Shown: one piece after another, positions 11,184 through 23,386 of the stretch
How positions within the stretch are numbered: position 1 is the first letter of the stretch
Layout of the letters: the number at the start of each line of letters is the position of its first letter
Assembly (NCBI RefSeq): GCF_902167145.1
Contig: NC_050097.1
Location: 109,649,982 to 109,713,981, forward strand
DNA: 64,000 nt
Reading direction: 5' to 3'
Source of the DNA: Zea mays
Lineage: Eukaryota > Streptophyta > Magnoliopsida > Poales > Poaceae
Translations under genes and position numbers: made by a program
The notes under the pieces: generated by a model
Seen by the model: only the letters and a program-made list of their open reading frames with translations
Told to the model about the DNA's origin: nothing
Database searches by the model: none

Positions 11184-11195
11184 CCTCTGATACCA
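11184..11195 (-). other. TK3 primer binding site (tRNA-iMet)
   Basis: The - strand reads TGGTATCAGAGG, matching the complement of the plant initiator tRNA-Met 3' end at 11 of 12 positions. It lies four bases from the LTR start at 11,200. Confidence 0.8.
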
Positions 11196-11199
11196 CTTC

Positions 11200-14100
11200 T
11201 GTAACACCTGGATTTAAGGAACAAAGCCGGGTGCATTTCATATATGCGTCAGAGAAGACAACACATATAATAACAGAGTGCATAGAGATAAATGTCATAA
11301 ATATCATAAATGTACTTATTACTTAGCGGAAGTCTTACAAAAATAAATGATAAAATAAAGCGAACTATATATTATTTCCTGGCGCCACAAAGTTGACTGG
11401 GAGACGCCACCTAGATCAAGTCTAAAGCCTCCGTGTTAGGCGGCTCCTCTTCGACCACCTGTTCTTCTCTTGTGGGGGGTGTGAGACAGCAAGAGTGAGT
11501 TCACATATGTTCATAGCTCAACAAGTCATGGGGAATAATGTGCTTGAACTCACCAAAGGTGGGAGTTCAAGTGAAGTGTAAGGCTGATCAACAAAATAAA
11601 GGCTGAAACTGAGCATTACTTTTATAAGTTAGTCCAAATTTTATTAGCAATTACTAAGTGTAAGTAAATACCAAACCTTAGTAATAATAAATAAAATTAA
11701 TAGTACAATAATTCCCAATGCGATGCAAATGGCAAGTTGAATTTTAATTCCATAGATTAATCATGTGAGGGTCCGAGCTGCTCATGACCGTGAGCACGAC
11801 TAGTATACCAGTTTTACACTCTGCAGAGGTTGCACATCTTTACCCACAAGTCATGTTACCCATCTGCCAAGAGACGGCCAATCCCATACACCTCTACCGA
11901 GGAGGCGAGGCAGGGTAACACTACGAGGCCTTTACAAAGTTCCACTAGCTTCAGAAAACCTGCTACAGTTTATAGGAGGCTCTAGTGCCGGAATCCCTCG
12001 CCTGACGGCCATCGCAGCAAAATCAACCCAATGACCTCCGTACACTGACCACTCCCCTACTGCCCTTGCCCCTTTCGGGTAAGGTAGTCATCCACTAGCT
12101 TTCCTAGTTAATCAGCCAAGGGCATCCCATACTACCCTTATGGTAGCACTATTTTCTCGGGTGGTCGCTCCATGTTCCCATTGACATAATGATCTTAACA
12201 TGAACAACAATAATAAATATAGAATAAAAACGTAATCATGAATAATGTATCTCCATACCCAAATCCACATAAAGTAATAGCAAGTACTACCCAAAAATAT
12301 TTCAGTGGTAAAACAAGGTATAAAGATAGCCAAAACTGGGGTGACCTATTGGATCCCATCAAAATTAACCTATATAGATCATTATGAATAATAAGAACAT
12401 GGCTGGGTAAAAATAAGTGATCAAGGGCACAACTTGCCTTCAATGAGCTCCTGCTCAGCAACTTCTACCTGCTGAACCTCAGGATCCACAGTAGCATGCT
12501 CGTCTACTCGCATCAACACAATACATACATAGTATAGCAAAAATTAACATCACACCAAACATGTAAATAAAATACACAATAAAAATCTACATATTAAAAT
12601 AAGAACCTAGGAACAAGAATCATTAATTTTGGAGTTATAGATTTTATGATATGAATTTCCAAAGGTATTATGTATTTGATTCAAGATTAACTAATAAATA
12701 AATTCTATTACTGTTTTCATGCCAAAATAGAGACATTAAATGATAGACAATAATATTACAAAATTTTAGAAACTGGAATGGATCAATTTGGAGTTCATAT
12801 GGATTTTCTATGAATTAATTAAGTTCTAGCATTTATTTTTACACTAAAATTCCATTTCAAATAAGATTTCCCTATTTAAATAACTCTCTAGACTGCGCCT
12901 CATTTACCAGGAAAGATAGGGGCCTCGGGGTAAAACTTCCTAGACTCAGGGAGCAGTCGTACATGGATGGCGGGTTGATTTAAATAAAGAACAGGGACTC
13001 TTCTGTAAAACGCACCCGCGAAGGGGTATGTTTGAATCTCGGCCGCACGATCTGAGATGGGCGCACGAGATTAGATCCCACCGCCCGCGAAGCGGTACGC
13101 AGCGTGAACCCTTGGATTTCAATCCGACGGCCCTGATTTAATGAGTCCTAGTGCGAGTACTCACCATCCGATCCCGATCGGACGGTCATCGTGTATCTGG
13201 ACGAACCGGTATGCGCGGTCTGATCTAAACCGCCCAGGAGACATCCAGCGGCCCGCGATCGTCTTCTCCCTCTAGACACGGGCGACGGCAGCGGTGTCCC
13301 TACACCCGGTGGAAAAGCACCGGCGAGCCCAGCAGTGAGGACCACCGGTGTCCAATACACCTCCCAAATAACCCTACACGTAGAGGAGGCATAGGCGAAC
13401 ATGAAAGGAGTGGTTTTACCTCGAATCGGGGCGGTGACTTCTCTTCCCACGCAGCAATGCTGTTTCGCGGTGGGGTTGAAGTGCGGCGAGGAATTGGGGC
13501 CGCCCTGAGGATCAATTCCGCCAGATACCTCCAGGGACGTCTTCCTGGTGACGCGGCGAAGCTCCAAGACTCCTCCCCAAGACCCCAACGGCAACATAGC
13601 CGAGGGTAGGCTGGGTGGCGCTCACTCCTCTCGGTGCTACGGAGGCGACACAGTATTCGGCGAGGCGAGCCTCCAAAAATGGGATGAATAGGTTGGCCAG
13701 GGTTCTGGGGACTCCATATAGTCGCGAGGCGGGCAACGACCTCCTCGGATTCGACGGCGAACGTGCGCCATTGCCGGGCGGGTCAGTTGAAGGGCAACCG
13801 CGTCTGCCCGGGCCCACCTGGTAGTCAGTCGATCGGTCAGCGCGCGCGGGGTAGAGTCTCAGCCATGCGGGTCCAGCCGCTCAGTGACAGCGCCGATAGC
13901 ACAGTGGGCTCCGTCTGTCAGGCCGATGGCGCGCGCGAGTGTGCGAGCAAGAGACTGCTCCGTGGGGCCCACTGTCGGCGCGTGGTGTTAAGGCGATCTT
14001 GGGCTGCGCGTAAGGAAGAAAATGGGTGGGCCAAAAATAGGATCCGCGGCCCAGGTAGGCTTCTCCCCCTTTTTCTTTTTCTTTTCTATTTTACTCCTAT

Positions 14101-14492
14101 TTGAATCTCAATATAAATTTCTATTTAAATTCAAACTTTGTGGCTCTTCATTTACAACTATATTTGTGCAATAAAAATACCAAGTCTGAAGATATTTATT
14201 TATATATATTATTTATTTATTTTTTTCATATCCCTTATCTTTTTCTTATTTCCAAACCCTAATTTCCATTTAGGGTTTAATCCAACTTCTAGTCATTCTT
14301 ATATTATTATTATCATTATTATTTTTATTTAATGCACATACAAACAAAAACCAACATGATGCATAAATTAGTATTGTGTCCATTGTTGATTTGTTTTATT
14401 TGAGACATGAGTGTTAACATGTGATATAGAATAGAAGTCATGCACTTGGGGTGATCAACTCTATTTCCTTGTTTACATTTTTGGGTATTACA
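11200..14492 (-). mobile_element. TK3 right (5') LTR, about 3.3 kb
   Basis: It starts TGTAACACCTGG next to the primer site and ends GGGTATTACA at 14,492, where RN pol begins. The last 433 bp match the left LTR at 818-1,231. The middle contains the block seen in other Tekay LTRs here (inverted relative to TK1), for example CACTCTGCAGAGGTTG near 11,817. It also has a GC-rich part (about 13,000-14,050). Overlapping open frames in that part are on both strands and reflect composition, not genes. Confidence 0.8.
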
Positions 14493-15865
14493 CTTCTTTA
14501 ACGACATCTTGGTCTGCAGCCATACTTGGACAGATCACCTTCATCATTTGGACTTAGTCTTTGGGCTTCTCCGTGTAGATCATTGGCAGATCAAATTATC
14601 CAAATGCTCATTTGCACAATAGAAAATTGCCTACTTAGGCCATGTTATTTTAGCTCAAGGAGTGACAACTAATCCGACGAAAGTGGATGAAGTTTCTTCA
14701 TGGCCTATACCAGCAAATTGTCGTGTGTTATGAGGGTTCCTTGGCTTGGTATGATATTACCGCAAGTTTGTCAGACATTTCGCAGTTATATCTAAACCTC
14801 TGACTCAATTACTTAAGAAGCACATGTTGTTTGTATGGACTCAGGATCATGATTAGGCATTTCAAACTCTCAAAACAGCTCTGTCTTCTGCTCCTGTCTT
14901 GTAGTTGCCAGACTTCACAATACCCTTCGCCATTAAAACGGATGCTTCGGGAATTGGCACTGGTGCTGTGCTAAGTTAGAACGACCATCCTCTCGCCTTT
15001 GTTAGTAAGGCTTTGGGACCAAAGAATAGAGGCTTGTTGATCTACGAGAAGGAGTACCTCACCATTTTGATGGCCGTCGACCAGTGGAGACCCTACCTTC
15101 TGCACGATGAGTTCATAAATTACACGGATCAACGAAGTCTCTCTCACTCGACTGAGCAGAAGCTTAACACGCCGTGGTAGCAAAAGGTTTTCACAAGACT
15201 TCTGGGTCTCCAATACAAGGTTGTATAGAAAAAGGGTGTTGAGAATGGTGCCGCTGATGCGTTGTCTCGTCGTCCCCGTGAAAATGCTGACCTCTACCAT
15301 ATATCTTGCCGCAGCCCCTAGTGGCTTTCAGAGATCGTGGAAGGATATCAGACAGACGCTCACGCTCAGCAATAGCTATCTGAATAGGCTGTGCGATCTG
15401 AGTACGCTGGTCATTACAAACTCTAGAAGGGAGTTATCAGGTACAAGGGTCGCATTTGGTTGGGAGCTAACTTACCTCTGCAGCGCAAAGTCATATATGC
15501 ATTTCATGATAGCCCTGTGGGAGACACTCTGGGTTTCCAGTTACTTATCATCGGCTCCATCAATTGTTTGCTTGGCCTCATATGAAACAACATGTTAAAG
15601 ATTATGTGGCAATAGTCTAAGCCTGATAATTCAAAATACCCTGGCCTACTACAGCCCTTGCATGTGCTAGACCAAGCTTGGTAGGTAGTGTCGATGGACT
15701 TCATTGAAGGATTGCCACGCTCTACTAATGCCAACAATATATTGGTGGTTGTGGATAAGTTCTCTCATTATGCCCATTTTATTCCTCTCTCGCATCCTTA
15801 CACAGCCTTCAAGGTTGCTTAGTCATTTATGTCATTGGTTTACAAAGCACATGGAATGCCGGAAG
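14493..15865 (+). pseudogene. RN (Reina-like chromovirus) pol: reverse transcriptase end, RNase H, integrase start
   Basis: Translated in shifting frames with several stops, it gives the end of reverse transcriptase (FFNDILVCSHTW, KIAYLGHVI), RNase H (IKTDASGIGTGAVLS, YTDQRSLSH, GVENGAADALSRRP) and the start of the integrase core ([30 protein letters not shown]). The RNase H and integrase wording resembles the Reina lineage rather than Tekay. The left edge coincides with the TK3 LTR end, so TK3 inserted in the RN reverse transcriptase. The right edge is the SV insertion. Confidence 0.82.
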
Positions 15866-16949
15866 TGAGAGCACCTAGAGGGGGGGTGAATAGGTGATCC
15901 TGTAAAAAACAACACTTGCCTACTTTCACGTTGTGGCGTCCCAATGGACGAGGGTTGCACTCAACCCCTTTCAAGTGATCCGATGATCAACTTGAATACC
16001 ACAATTTTTCCTTTCTTAGTCTTTCTCCCGTTTGCGAGGAATCTCCACAACTTAGAGCCTCTCACCCTTACAATGGTGATCACAAAAGAAGCGCAGAAGT
16101 ATGGGAGGGGAGAGCAACACACATAAGACTCAAATCCACAGCACAATCACGCACACAAGTCACAACTTGAGCTCAAAACACAACGCATGGAGTTTACAAC
16201 TCAAATGGAGCTCAAGTCACTATCTCAAAGAATCGAATTCGTGAAGTTGGAGTCTTGGAGTCTTAGAATGTTTCTTGTAAGCTTGGGTTACTCCTCCATG
16301 CACCTAGGGGTCCCTTTTATAGCCCCAAGGCAGCTAGGAGCCATTGAAGATCAACAAGGAAGGCTATCCTTGCCTTCTGTCGAGTGGCGCACCGAACAGT
16401 CCAGTGCGCCACCGGACAGTTACTGTAGACGGTCCGGTGCCGATCTCCTTCCTTTTCTGGCGCAGATGACCGTTGCACATTCGGGTCATTTGGCGCACCA
16501 GACACAGTCCGGTGCACACCGGACATTCTGGTGCCTCCTGCCGACCGTTGGTGTAGGCCACGCGTCGCCCGCGGATTGCACGGCCGACCGTTGCGCTGGC
16601 GACCGTTGGCTCACCGGACGGTCCGGTTTTTTCCGAGAGCGGCCTTTTCACCGGAGTCCAGCCTGCACCACCGGACACTGTCCGGTGCACCACTGGACAG
16701 TCCGGTGTGCCAGGCCGAGCTGGACTTTGGCTACCCACAGCCAAGTCTATTGCAATTCTTTCTTTTCCTGTTTCTAGCACTTAGACAGAATATGTTAGTA
16801 CTCAAAACAATGTACTTAGTCTAGAAACATACCTCATTTCTTGATTTGCACTTTTCTCTTCATTTAGCACATAAGAACTTAATTAAATGTGTTGGGCACT
16901 TAATCACCAAAACATAATAGAAATTGCCCAAGGGCACATTTCCCTTTCA
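15866..16949 (-). mobile_element. SV left (3') LTR, 1,084 bp
   Basis: It starts TGAGAGCACCTAGAG and ends CCCTTTCA, the latter followed by a C-rich tract (polypurine on the - strand). The terminal 266 bp match 23,115-23,381. The LTR start sequence and the palindromes inside are typical of Opie/Ji-type Sireviruses in maize-like grasses. Confidence 0.88.
16389..16712. repeat. Cluster of CACCGGACAGTCCGGTG-type palindromes in the SV LTR
   Basis: Seven versions of a palindrome with arms ACCGGAC and GTCCGGT occur here. Some are near-perfect (16,670-16,690 and 16,688-16,708), some have a longer spacer (16,411-16,440) and some are degenerate (16,390-16,410, 16,496-16,540, 16,612-16,628). Palindromic repeats in this part of the LTR are a known conserved feature of Sireviruses and are thought to be transcription-factor sites. 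Confidence 0.7.
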
Positions 16950-16950
16950 A

Positions 16951-17598
16951 TCTCCCCCTTTTTGGTGATTTATGCCAACACATCCAAAAGCAACCAAAAG
17001 AAGTGCAACATCAATGCAATTGAGAACAAAATTATCTTTGCATAAGTTTTGACATATTTGGATCATTCTTTGCCACCACTTGGTTTGTTTTTGCAAATCA
17101 AATTCATTTTCCTATCTCTAAGTCAAACACACTTGTTTAGGCACAAAGAGAGATGTTCCAAAGGAAAAATTGATCGAGTACCAAAAACTCCCCCTTTTTG
17201 CCATAATAAAAAATTCTCCCCCTACAAGAGGCCAAATTTTGCAATAAGAGTATTTTGGACAAATCAAAAATTCTAACTCTACTATTTTCAAAATTCTCAA
17301 GTGGTAGCTGATCCATTTTCTTTGGCCTTAATTTCTCCCCCTTCGGCATTAAGCACCGAAACGGGATCATTCTTGGCCCTTTAACCCCATTGCCTTACCA
17401 AAAAATGTCAATTAAGAGCAGAAAGGCAACTAGAGCATAAGAATGAACTTGGAGGTGAGTACACTAATACCGGAGTGCAGTGGAAGTCTTTGCATTGTCC
17501 AAGTCCATTTTCCCTTTCAATGCACCTTTGAGACTACATCATGTTACTCAAACAAATAGATTAGTCTCAAAGGGTCAAGTTGTAGCACTTCTCCCCCT
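16951..17598 (-). other. SV region with multiple polypurine tracts
   Basis: CTCCCCCT (AGGGGGAG on the coding strand) occurs five times between the RNase H end and the LTR: 16,952, 17,189, 17,216, 17,335 and 17,591. The copy touching the LTR is the functional position. Multiple conserved polypurine tracts upstream of the 3' LTR are a hallmark of Sireviruses. No further gene is seen in 16,950-17,734. Confidence 0.65.
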
Positions 17599-17734
17599 AA
17601 ATATGTGCATCATTCACACATGGACTTGTGAGGTCCGAGGATCCCTTGCACAACTTGAACACTATAAGTAAGCAACTATTACATAAATGCATAAGTAACA
17701 TGATCAAACGCATAAAACACATGTATGCTATAGA

Positions 17735-20700
17735 TCAATCCAAGTTACGTGAATCTAAGACATTTAGCTCACTATGCAGCCTGCAAAAGATTTTCTCATC
17801 TAATGGCTTGGTAAATATATCGGCTAGCTGGTTCTCGGTGTTAATATAGTACACCTCAATATCTCCCTTTTGCTTGTGATCTCTCAGAAAGTGATGCCGG
17901 ATGTCTATGTGCTTAGTGCGGCTGTGTTCAAAAGGATTATCCACCATGCGGATTGCACTCTCATTGTCACATAGGAGTGGGACTTTGCTCAGATTGTAGC
18001 CAAAGTCCCGGAGGGTTTGCTTCATCCAAAGTAGTTGCGCGCAACATTGTCCTGCGGCAACATACTCGGCCTCAGCGGTGGATAGGGCAACGGAGGTTTG
18101 TTTCTTTGAGCTCTAAGACACCAGGGACCTTCCTAGGAATTGGCACGTCCCTGATGTACTCTTCCTATCAACCTTGCATCCAGCATAATCAGAGTCTGAG
18201 TATCCAATCAAGTCAAAGGTAGACCCCTTTGGATACCAGATCCCGAAGCAAGGCGTAGCAACTAAATATCTAAGAATTCGCTTAACGGCCACAAGGTGAC
18301 ATTCCCTTGGGTCGGATTGATATCTAGCACACATGCATACACTAAGCATAATGTCCGGTCTACTAGCACATAAATAAAGCAAGGAACCTATCATAGACCG
18401 GTATACCTTTTGATCAACAGACTTACCTCCTTTGTTGAGGTCGACATGCCCGTCAGTTCCCATCGGTGTCTTTGCGGGCTTGGCGTCCTTCATCCCAAAC
18501 CGCTTGAGAAGATCTTGAGTGTACTTCGTTTGGGAGATGAAGGTGCCGTCCTTGAGTTGCTTCACTTGGAACCCAAGGAAATAATTCAACTCGCCCATCA
18601 TCGACATCTCAAACTTTTGAGTCATCACCCTGCTAAACTCCTCACAAGACTTTTGGTTAGTAGAACCAAATATTATGTCATCGACATAGATTTGGCACAC
18701 AAAAAGATCACCATCACAAGTCTTAGTGAAAAGAGTGGGATCGGCTTTCCCAACCTTGAAAGCATTAGCAATTAATAAATCTCTAAGACATTCATACCAT
18801 GCTCTTGGGGCTTGCTTAAGTCCATAGAGCGCCTTAGAGAGTTTGAACACATGGTCAAGATACCTGTCATCCTCAAAGCCAGGGGGTTGTTCCACATACA
18901 CCTCCTCCTTGATTGGCCCGTTGAGGAAAGCGCTCTTCACATCCATTTGAAACAGCCTGAAAGAGTGGTGAGCGGCATAGGCTAATAATATTCTAATGGA
19001 CTCTAGCCTAGCCACAGGAGCAAAAGTCTCCTTGAAATCCAAACCTGCGACTTGGGCATAACCTTTTGCCACAAGTCGAGCCTTGTTTCTTGTCACCACC
19101 CCGTGCTCGTCTTGCTTGTTGTGGAACACCCACTTGGTTCCCACAACATTTTGCTTTGGACGTGGCACCAGGCTCCAAACTTCATTCCTTTTGAAGTTGT
19201 TGAGCTCTTCCTGCATGGCCAACACCCAGTCCGGATCCTGTAAGGCATCTTCTACCCTGAAAGGCTCACAAAAATTAGCTAAACGTGAGCAAGTTGTTAC
19301 TCCCTTGCTTATGTCACCCAGAATCTGATCGACGAGGTGATTTCTTTGAATCGTCTCTCGGACTTGAGTTGGAGGGGCTAGTGGTGCTTCTTCCTCCATA
19401 ACTTGTTCTTCTTGTGCTCCCCCTTGATCACGCGTCTCTTCTTGAGGAACCTGTCCATCATCTTGAGTTGGGGGATGCCCCATCGTTGAGGAAGAAGGTT
19501 CATCTTGCTCTTTTTGTTCTTGTGGTCGCACATCTCCAATCGCCATGGTGCGTATTGCGGCCGTTGGAACATCATCTTCATCTATGTCATCAAGATCAAC
19601 TTGCTCTCTTGGAGAGCCATTAGTCTCATCAAATACAACGTCGCTAGAGACTTCAACCAAACCCGATGATTTGTTGAAGACCCTATACGCCTTTGTATTT
19701 GAGTCATATCCTAGTAAAAACCCTTCTACAGCTTTGGAAGCAAATTTAGAATGTCTACCTTTCTTCACCAAAATGTAGCATTTGCTCCCAAATACACGAA
19801 AGTAAGAAACATTGGGTTTGTTACCGGTAAGGAGTTCGTAGGAGGTCTTCTTGAGGAGGCGATAAAGATATAGCCGGTTTATGGCGTGGCAAGCTGTGTT
19901 CACAGCTTCAGACCAAAACCGCTCGGGTGTCTTGAACTCTCCAAGCATCGTCCTTGCCATGTTGATAAGTGTCCTGTTCTTCCTCTCTACCACACCGTTT
20001 TGCTGTGGTGTGTAGGGAGTGGACAACTCGTGCTTGACGCCTTCCTCCTCAAGATACTCCTCAACTTGTAGGTTCTTGAACTCGAACCCGTCGTCGCTTC
20101 TTATCTTTTTCACCTTGATCTCAAATTTGTTTTGAGCCCTCCTTAGAAAGCGCTTGAGGGTCCCTTGGGTTTCTGATTTATCCTCCAAAAAGAATACCCA
20201 AGTGAAGCGGGAAAAATCATCAACAATTACTAAACCATACTTACTTCCTCCAAAGCTAAGATAGGCAATGGGTCCGAAGAGGTCCTTGTGGAGAAGCTCC
20301 AGTGGTCTTGATGTTGTCATCACATTCTTGCTGTGATGAGTGCTTCCCACCTGTTTCCCTGCCTAACAAGCTGCACATGGTCTATCTTTTTCGAAACATA
20401 CATTGGTTAGTCCTAACACATGTTCTCCCTTTAGAAGTTTATGTAGGTTCTTCATCCCAACATGTGCTAGACGACGATGCCACAGCCAGCCCATGCTAGT
20501 CTTAGCTATTAAGCATGCATCTAGATTGGCCTCCTCTTTCAAAAAATCAACTAAGTAGAGTTTGCCGTCTAATACACCCTTAAACGCTAATGAAACATCA
20601 CTCCTTCTAAAGACAGAAACATCAACATTTGTAAACAAACAATTGTAGCCCATGTGGCACAATTGACTTATAGACATGAGGTTGTATCCTAATGACTCTA

Positions 20701-21271
20701 CTAAAAATACATTTGAAATAGAGTACTCGCTTGTGATGGCTATCTTTCCCAAATCTTTGACCTTGCCTTGGTTCCCATCTCGAAAAATAATCGTATCCTG
20801 GGAATCCTTGTTCTTGACATAGGAGGTGAACATCTTCTTCTCCCCTGTCATGTGGTTTGTGCATCCGCTGTCGATTATCCAGCTAGATCCCCCGGATGCA
20901 TAAACCTGCAAGGCAATTTAAGCTTGGGTTTTAGGTACCCAACTCTTGTTGGGTCCTAAAAGGTTAGTCACAATAGCCTTTGAAACCCAAATACAAGTCT
21001 TGTCTCCCTTGCATTTGGATCCCAACTTTCTAGCAACTACTTTTTCATTCTTACATAAGAGCGCAAATGAAGTATTGCAAGCATGGTAGATGGTAGAGGG
21101 TTCATTACATACTCTCCTAGGCACATGATGCACAACATTACTTCTCCTAGGCCTACTTCTGCTCAAAAGTAGAACTTGATGCAAACATAGCATGTGAATC
21201 AAAAGCATCATGATCATAACTTCTACTATAATTGGAATGACTAGCAACTTTCCTATTATAAATGAAGGCAT
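17735..21271 (-). pseudogene. SV pol: protease, integrase, reverse transcriptase, RNase H
   Basis: One frame holds the whole copia pol. The protease has WIIDSGCTNHMTG, followed by the pre-integrase finger (HRRLAHVGMKNLHKL ... CAAC). The integrase core follows ([27 protein letters not shown]). Reverse transcriptase shows [28 protein letters not shown] and [11 protein letters not shown]. RNase H has [17 protein letters not shown] and ends FTKPLDEKIFCRL. Three nonsense codons interrupt it: TAA at 20,918, TAA at 20,363 and TAG at 18,113 (a Trp position). It overlaps the end of the gag frame near 21,153-21,271, where a frameshift separates gag from pol. Confidence 0.9.
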
Positions 21272-23039
21272 GATTCTTTTGATTACTACTAGCTATAGGG
21301 GCCTTCCCTTTCTCCTTGTTGGGAATGGGAGTCCTTTGGCTTGTTAAGTTCTTGGCTTCCTTTCGAAAACCAAGCCCATCCTTAATTGAGGGGTGTCTAC
21401 CAACAGTGTAGGCATCCCTAGCAAATTTTAATTGATCAAAACTAATTTTGCAGGTCTTAAGTTGAGCATTAAGACTTGCCACCTCATCATTTAATTTAGT
21501 AATAAAAATAAGGTGTTCATTACATGCATCAACATCAAAGTCCTTACATCTATTACAAATATTAACATGCTCTACACATGAACTAGATTTATTAGCTTCC
21601 TCTAGCTTAGCATTTAAATAATCATTTAAACTCTTTAAACTAGATACAGTTTCATGGCAAGTAGATAACTCAGAAGATAGCATTTCATTTCTATTAGTTT
21701 CTAAAACAAGAGATTTTTGTACACTAACAAATTTGTCATGTTCTTCATATAAAATGTCCTCTTGCTTCTCTAGCAATCTATCTTTTTCATTTAAAGCGTC
21801 AATTAACTCATTGATTTTATCTACCTTGGCTCTATCTAAACCCTTAAATAAATCAGTATAATCTACTTCATCATCACTAGAATCATCATCACTAGAAGTA
21901 ATGTACTTAGGGGTGTCTCGAACACTTACCTTCTTCTCCTTGGCCATGAGGCAAGTGTGGCGTTCGTTGGGGAAAAGAGAAGACTTGTTGAAGGCCGAGG
22001 CAGCGAGTCCTTCGTCGTCGGAGTCGGAGGAAGAGCAGTCCGAGTCCCATTCCTTTCCGTGGTGTGCCTCGCCCTTTGCCTTCCTGTAGCTCTTTTTCTT
22101 CTCCTTCTTCCCGCTCTTTTCTTGTCCCTCATCACTATCATTATCGGGACAATTTGCTATAAAGTGACCAGTCTTATCGCATTTGAAGCTGGAGCGCTTT
22201 CCCCTTGTTTTGTTCTTGTTGGGGTACTCCTTGAGTCCTTTAAGAGCGGTCTTGAAGCGCTTGATGATAAGTGCCATTTCATTCTCGTTGAGTCCGGCAG
22301 CCTCTACTTGTGCTACCTTGCTTGGTAGCGCCTCCTTGCTGCTTGTTGCCTTGAGCGCAACGGGCTGCGGCTCGTAGACGGATAGTGGCCCGTTCAAGGC
22401 ATCATCCACATATCGTGCCTCCTTTACCATCATGCGCTCGTTCACGAATTTTCCAAGTATCTCCTCGGGCGTCATCTTTGTGTACCTGGGATTTTCACGG
22501 ATGAGATTCACAAGATGAGGGTCAATGACGGTAGAGGACCTGAGCATGAGTCGGACGACATCGTGATCCGTCCATCTTGTGCTTCCATAGCTTCTAATTT
22601 TGTTGACCAGGGTCTTGAGCCTGTTGTAGGTTTGTGTTGGCTCTTCTCCCCTGATCATGGCAAATCTTCCCAATTCGCCTTCCACCAACTCCATTTTGGT
22701 GATCATTGTAGCATCGTTTCCCTCATGTGAGATCTTGAGGGTGTCCCAAATTTGCTTGGCGTTGTCCAAGCCACTTACTTTATTGTATTCATCCCTGCAA
22801 AGCGAAGCTAACAAGACAATAGTAGCTTGGGCATTCTTATGGATTTGCTCATTAATAAACACAGGGTTATCCGTACTATCAAAATGCATCCCATTTTCCA
22901 CTATTTCCCAAATGCTAGGATGGAGAGAAAATAGATGACTACGCATTTTATGACTCCAAAATGAGTAGTCCTCTCCATCAAAGTGTGGAGGTTTTCCTAG
23001 TGGAATAGAGAGTAAATGTGCATTTGAATTGTACGGCAT
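21153..23039 (-). CDS. SV gag (Sirevirus)
   Basis: An uninterrupted 628-codon frame starts MPYNSNAHLLSIPLGKPP, with the N-terminal motif FDGEDYSFWSHKMRSHL. The central nucleic-acid-binding part has the zinc knuckle FKCDKTGHFIANCP, followed by Lys-rich and acidic/Ser-rich stretches (SDSDDE) and a long coiled coil (about residues 380-530). This is the Gag architecture of Opie/Ji-type Sireviruses. The last codons (after MFASSSTF) are out of register with the following pol frame because of a small indel near 21,170-21,200. The frame is intact but sits in a dead element. Confidence 0.88.
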   Translation of the reverse strand: MPYNSNAHLLSIPLGKPPHFDGEDYSFWSHKMRSHLFSLHPSIWEIVENGMHFDSTDNPVFINEQIHKNAQATIVLLASLCRDEYNKVSGLDNAKQIWDTLKISHEGNDATMITKMELVEGELGRFAMIRGEEPTQTYNRLKTLVNKIRSYGSTRWTDHDVVRLMLRSSTVIDPHLVNLIRENPRYTKMTPEEILGKFVNERMMVKEARYVDDALNGPLSVYEPQPVALKATSSKEALPSKVAQVEAAGLNENEMALIIKRFKTALKGLKEYPNKNKTRGKRSSFKCDKTGHFIANCPDNDSDEGQEKSGKKEKKKSYRKAKGEAHHGKEWDSDCSSSDSDDEGLAASAFNKSSLFPNERHTCLMAKEKKVSVRDTPKYITSSDDDSSDDEVDYTDLFKGLDRAKVDKINELIDALNEKDRLLEKQEDILYEEHDKFVSVQKSLVLETNRNEMLSSELSTCHETVSSLKSLNDYLNAKLEEANKSSSCVEHVNICNRCKDFDVDACNEHLIFITKLNDEVASLNAQLKTCKISFDQLKFARDAYTVGRHPSIKDGLGFRKEAKNLTSQRTPIPNKEKGKAPIASSNQKNHAFIYNRKVASHSNYSRSYDHDAFDSHAMFASSSTFEQK

Positions 23040-23114
23040 GCGAGAATAGTCAAAAGATTAATTTTGATTAACCGTCTTTTTCTTTGACGAAGAATCGTCA
23101 TCATAGTCGTCTCT
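23040..23114 (-). other. SV leader remnant with deletion scar
   Basis: Only 75 bp separate the gag start from truncated LTR sequence. A primer site and the first 818 bp of the LTR, expected here, are missing. The junction lies at about 23,114/23,115. Confidence 0.65.
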
Positions 23115-23381
23115 TGGTGCACCACCGGACAGTCCGGTGTGCCAGGCCGAGCTGGACTTTGGCTGCCCACAGCCAAGTCTTTTGCGATTCTTTCTTTTCC
23201 TGTTTCTAGCACTTAGACAGAATATGTTAGTACTCAAAACAATGTACTTAGTCTAGAAACATACCTCATGTCTTGATTTGCACTTTTCTCTTCATTTAGC
23301 CCATAAGAACGTAATTAAATGTGTTGGGCACTTAATCACCAAAACATAAAAGAAATTGCCCAAGGGCACATTTCCCTATTA
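23115..23381 (-). mobile_element. SV right (5') LTR, truncated to 267 bp
   Basis: It matches 16,684-16,949 with a few substitutions, beginning in the last palindrome of the LTR. The outer end reads CCCTATTA where the other LTR reads CCCTTTCA, but the adjoining GGAAG duplication shows the end is in place. Confidence 0.85.
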
Positions 23382-23386
23382 GGAAG

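Larger units (their letters stand above)
15861..23386 (-). mobile_element. SV: Sirevirus (Ty1/copia) nested in RN integrase
   Basis: Target duplications GGAAG at 15,861-15,865 and 23,382-23,386 are identical and bracket LTR sequence on both sides. Coding runs on the - strand: gag, protease, integrase, reverse transcriptase, RNase H, in copia order. RN integrase resumes after the right duplication. The 5' LTR (right) has lost its first 800 or so bases together with the primer site, so the element could not replicate even without its coding breaks. Confidence 0.9.

Noticed and set aside
13148..14104. Several 70-150 codon open frames in the GC-rich part of the TK3 LTR
   Set aside because: They overlap on both strands, lie within an LTR and show no recognisable domain.
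16187..16777. 196-codon open frame in the SV LTR
   Set aside because: It lies inside the LTR over the palindrome cluster, and other frames are open too. No domain is seen.
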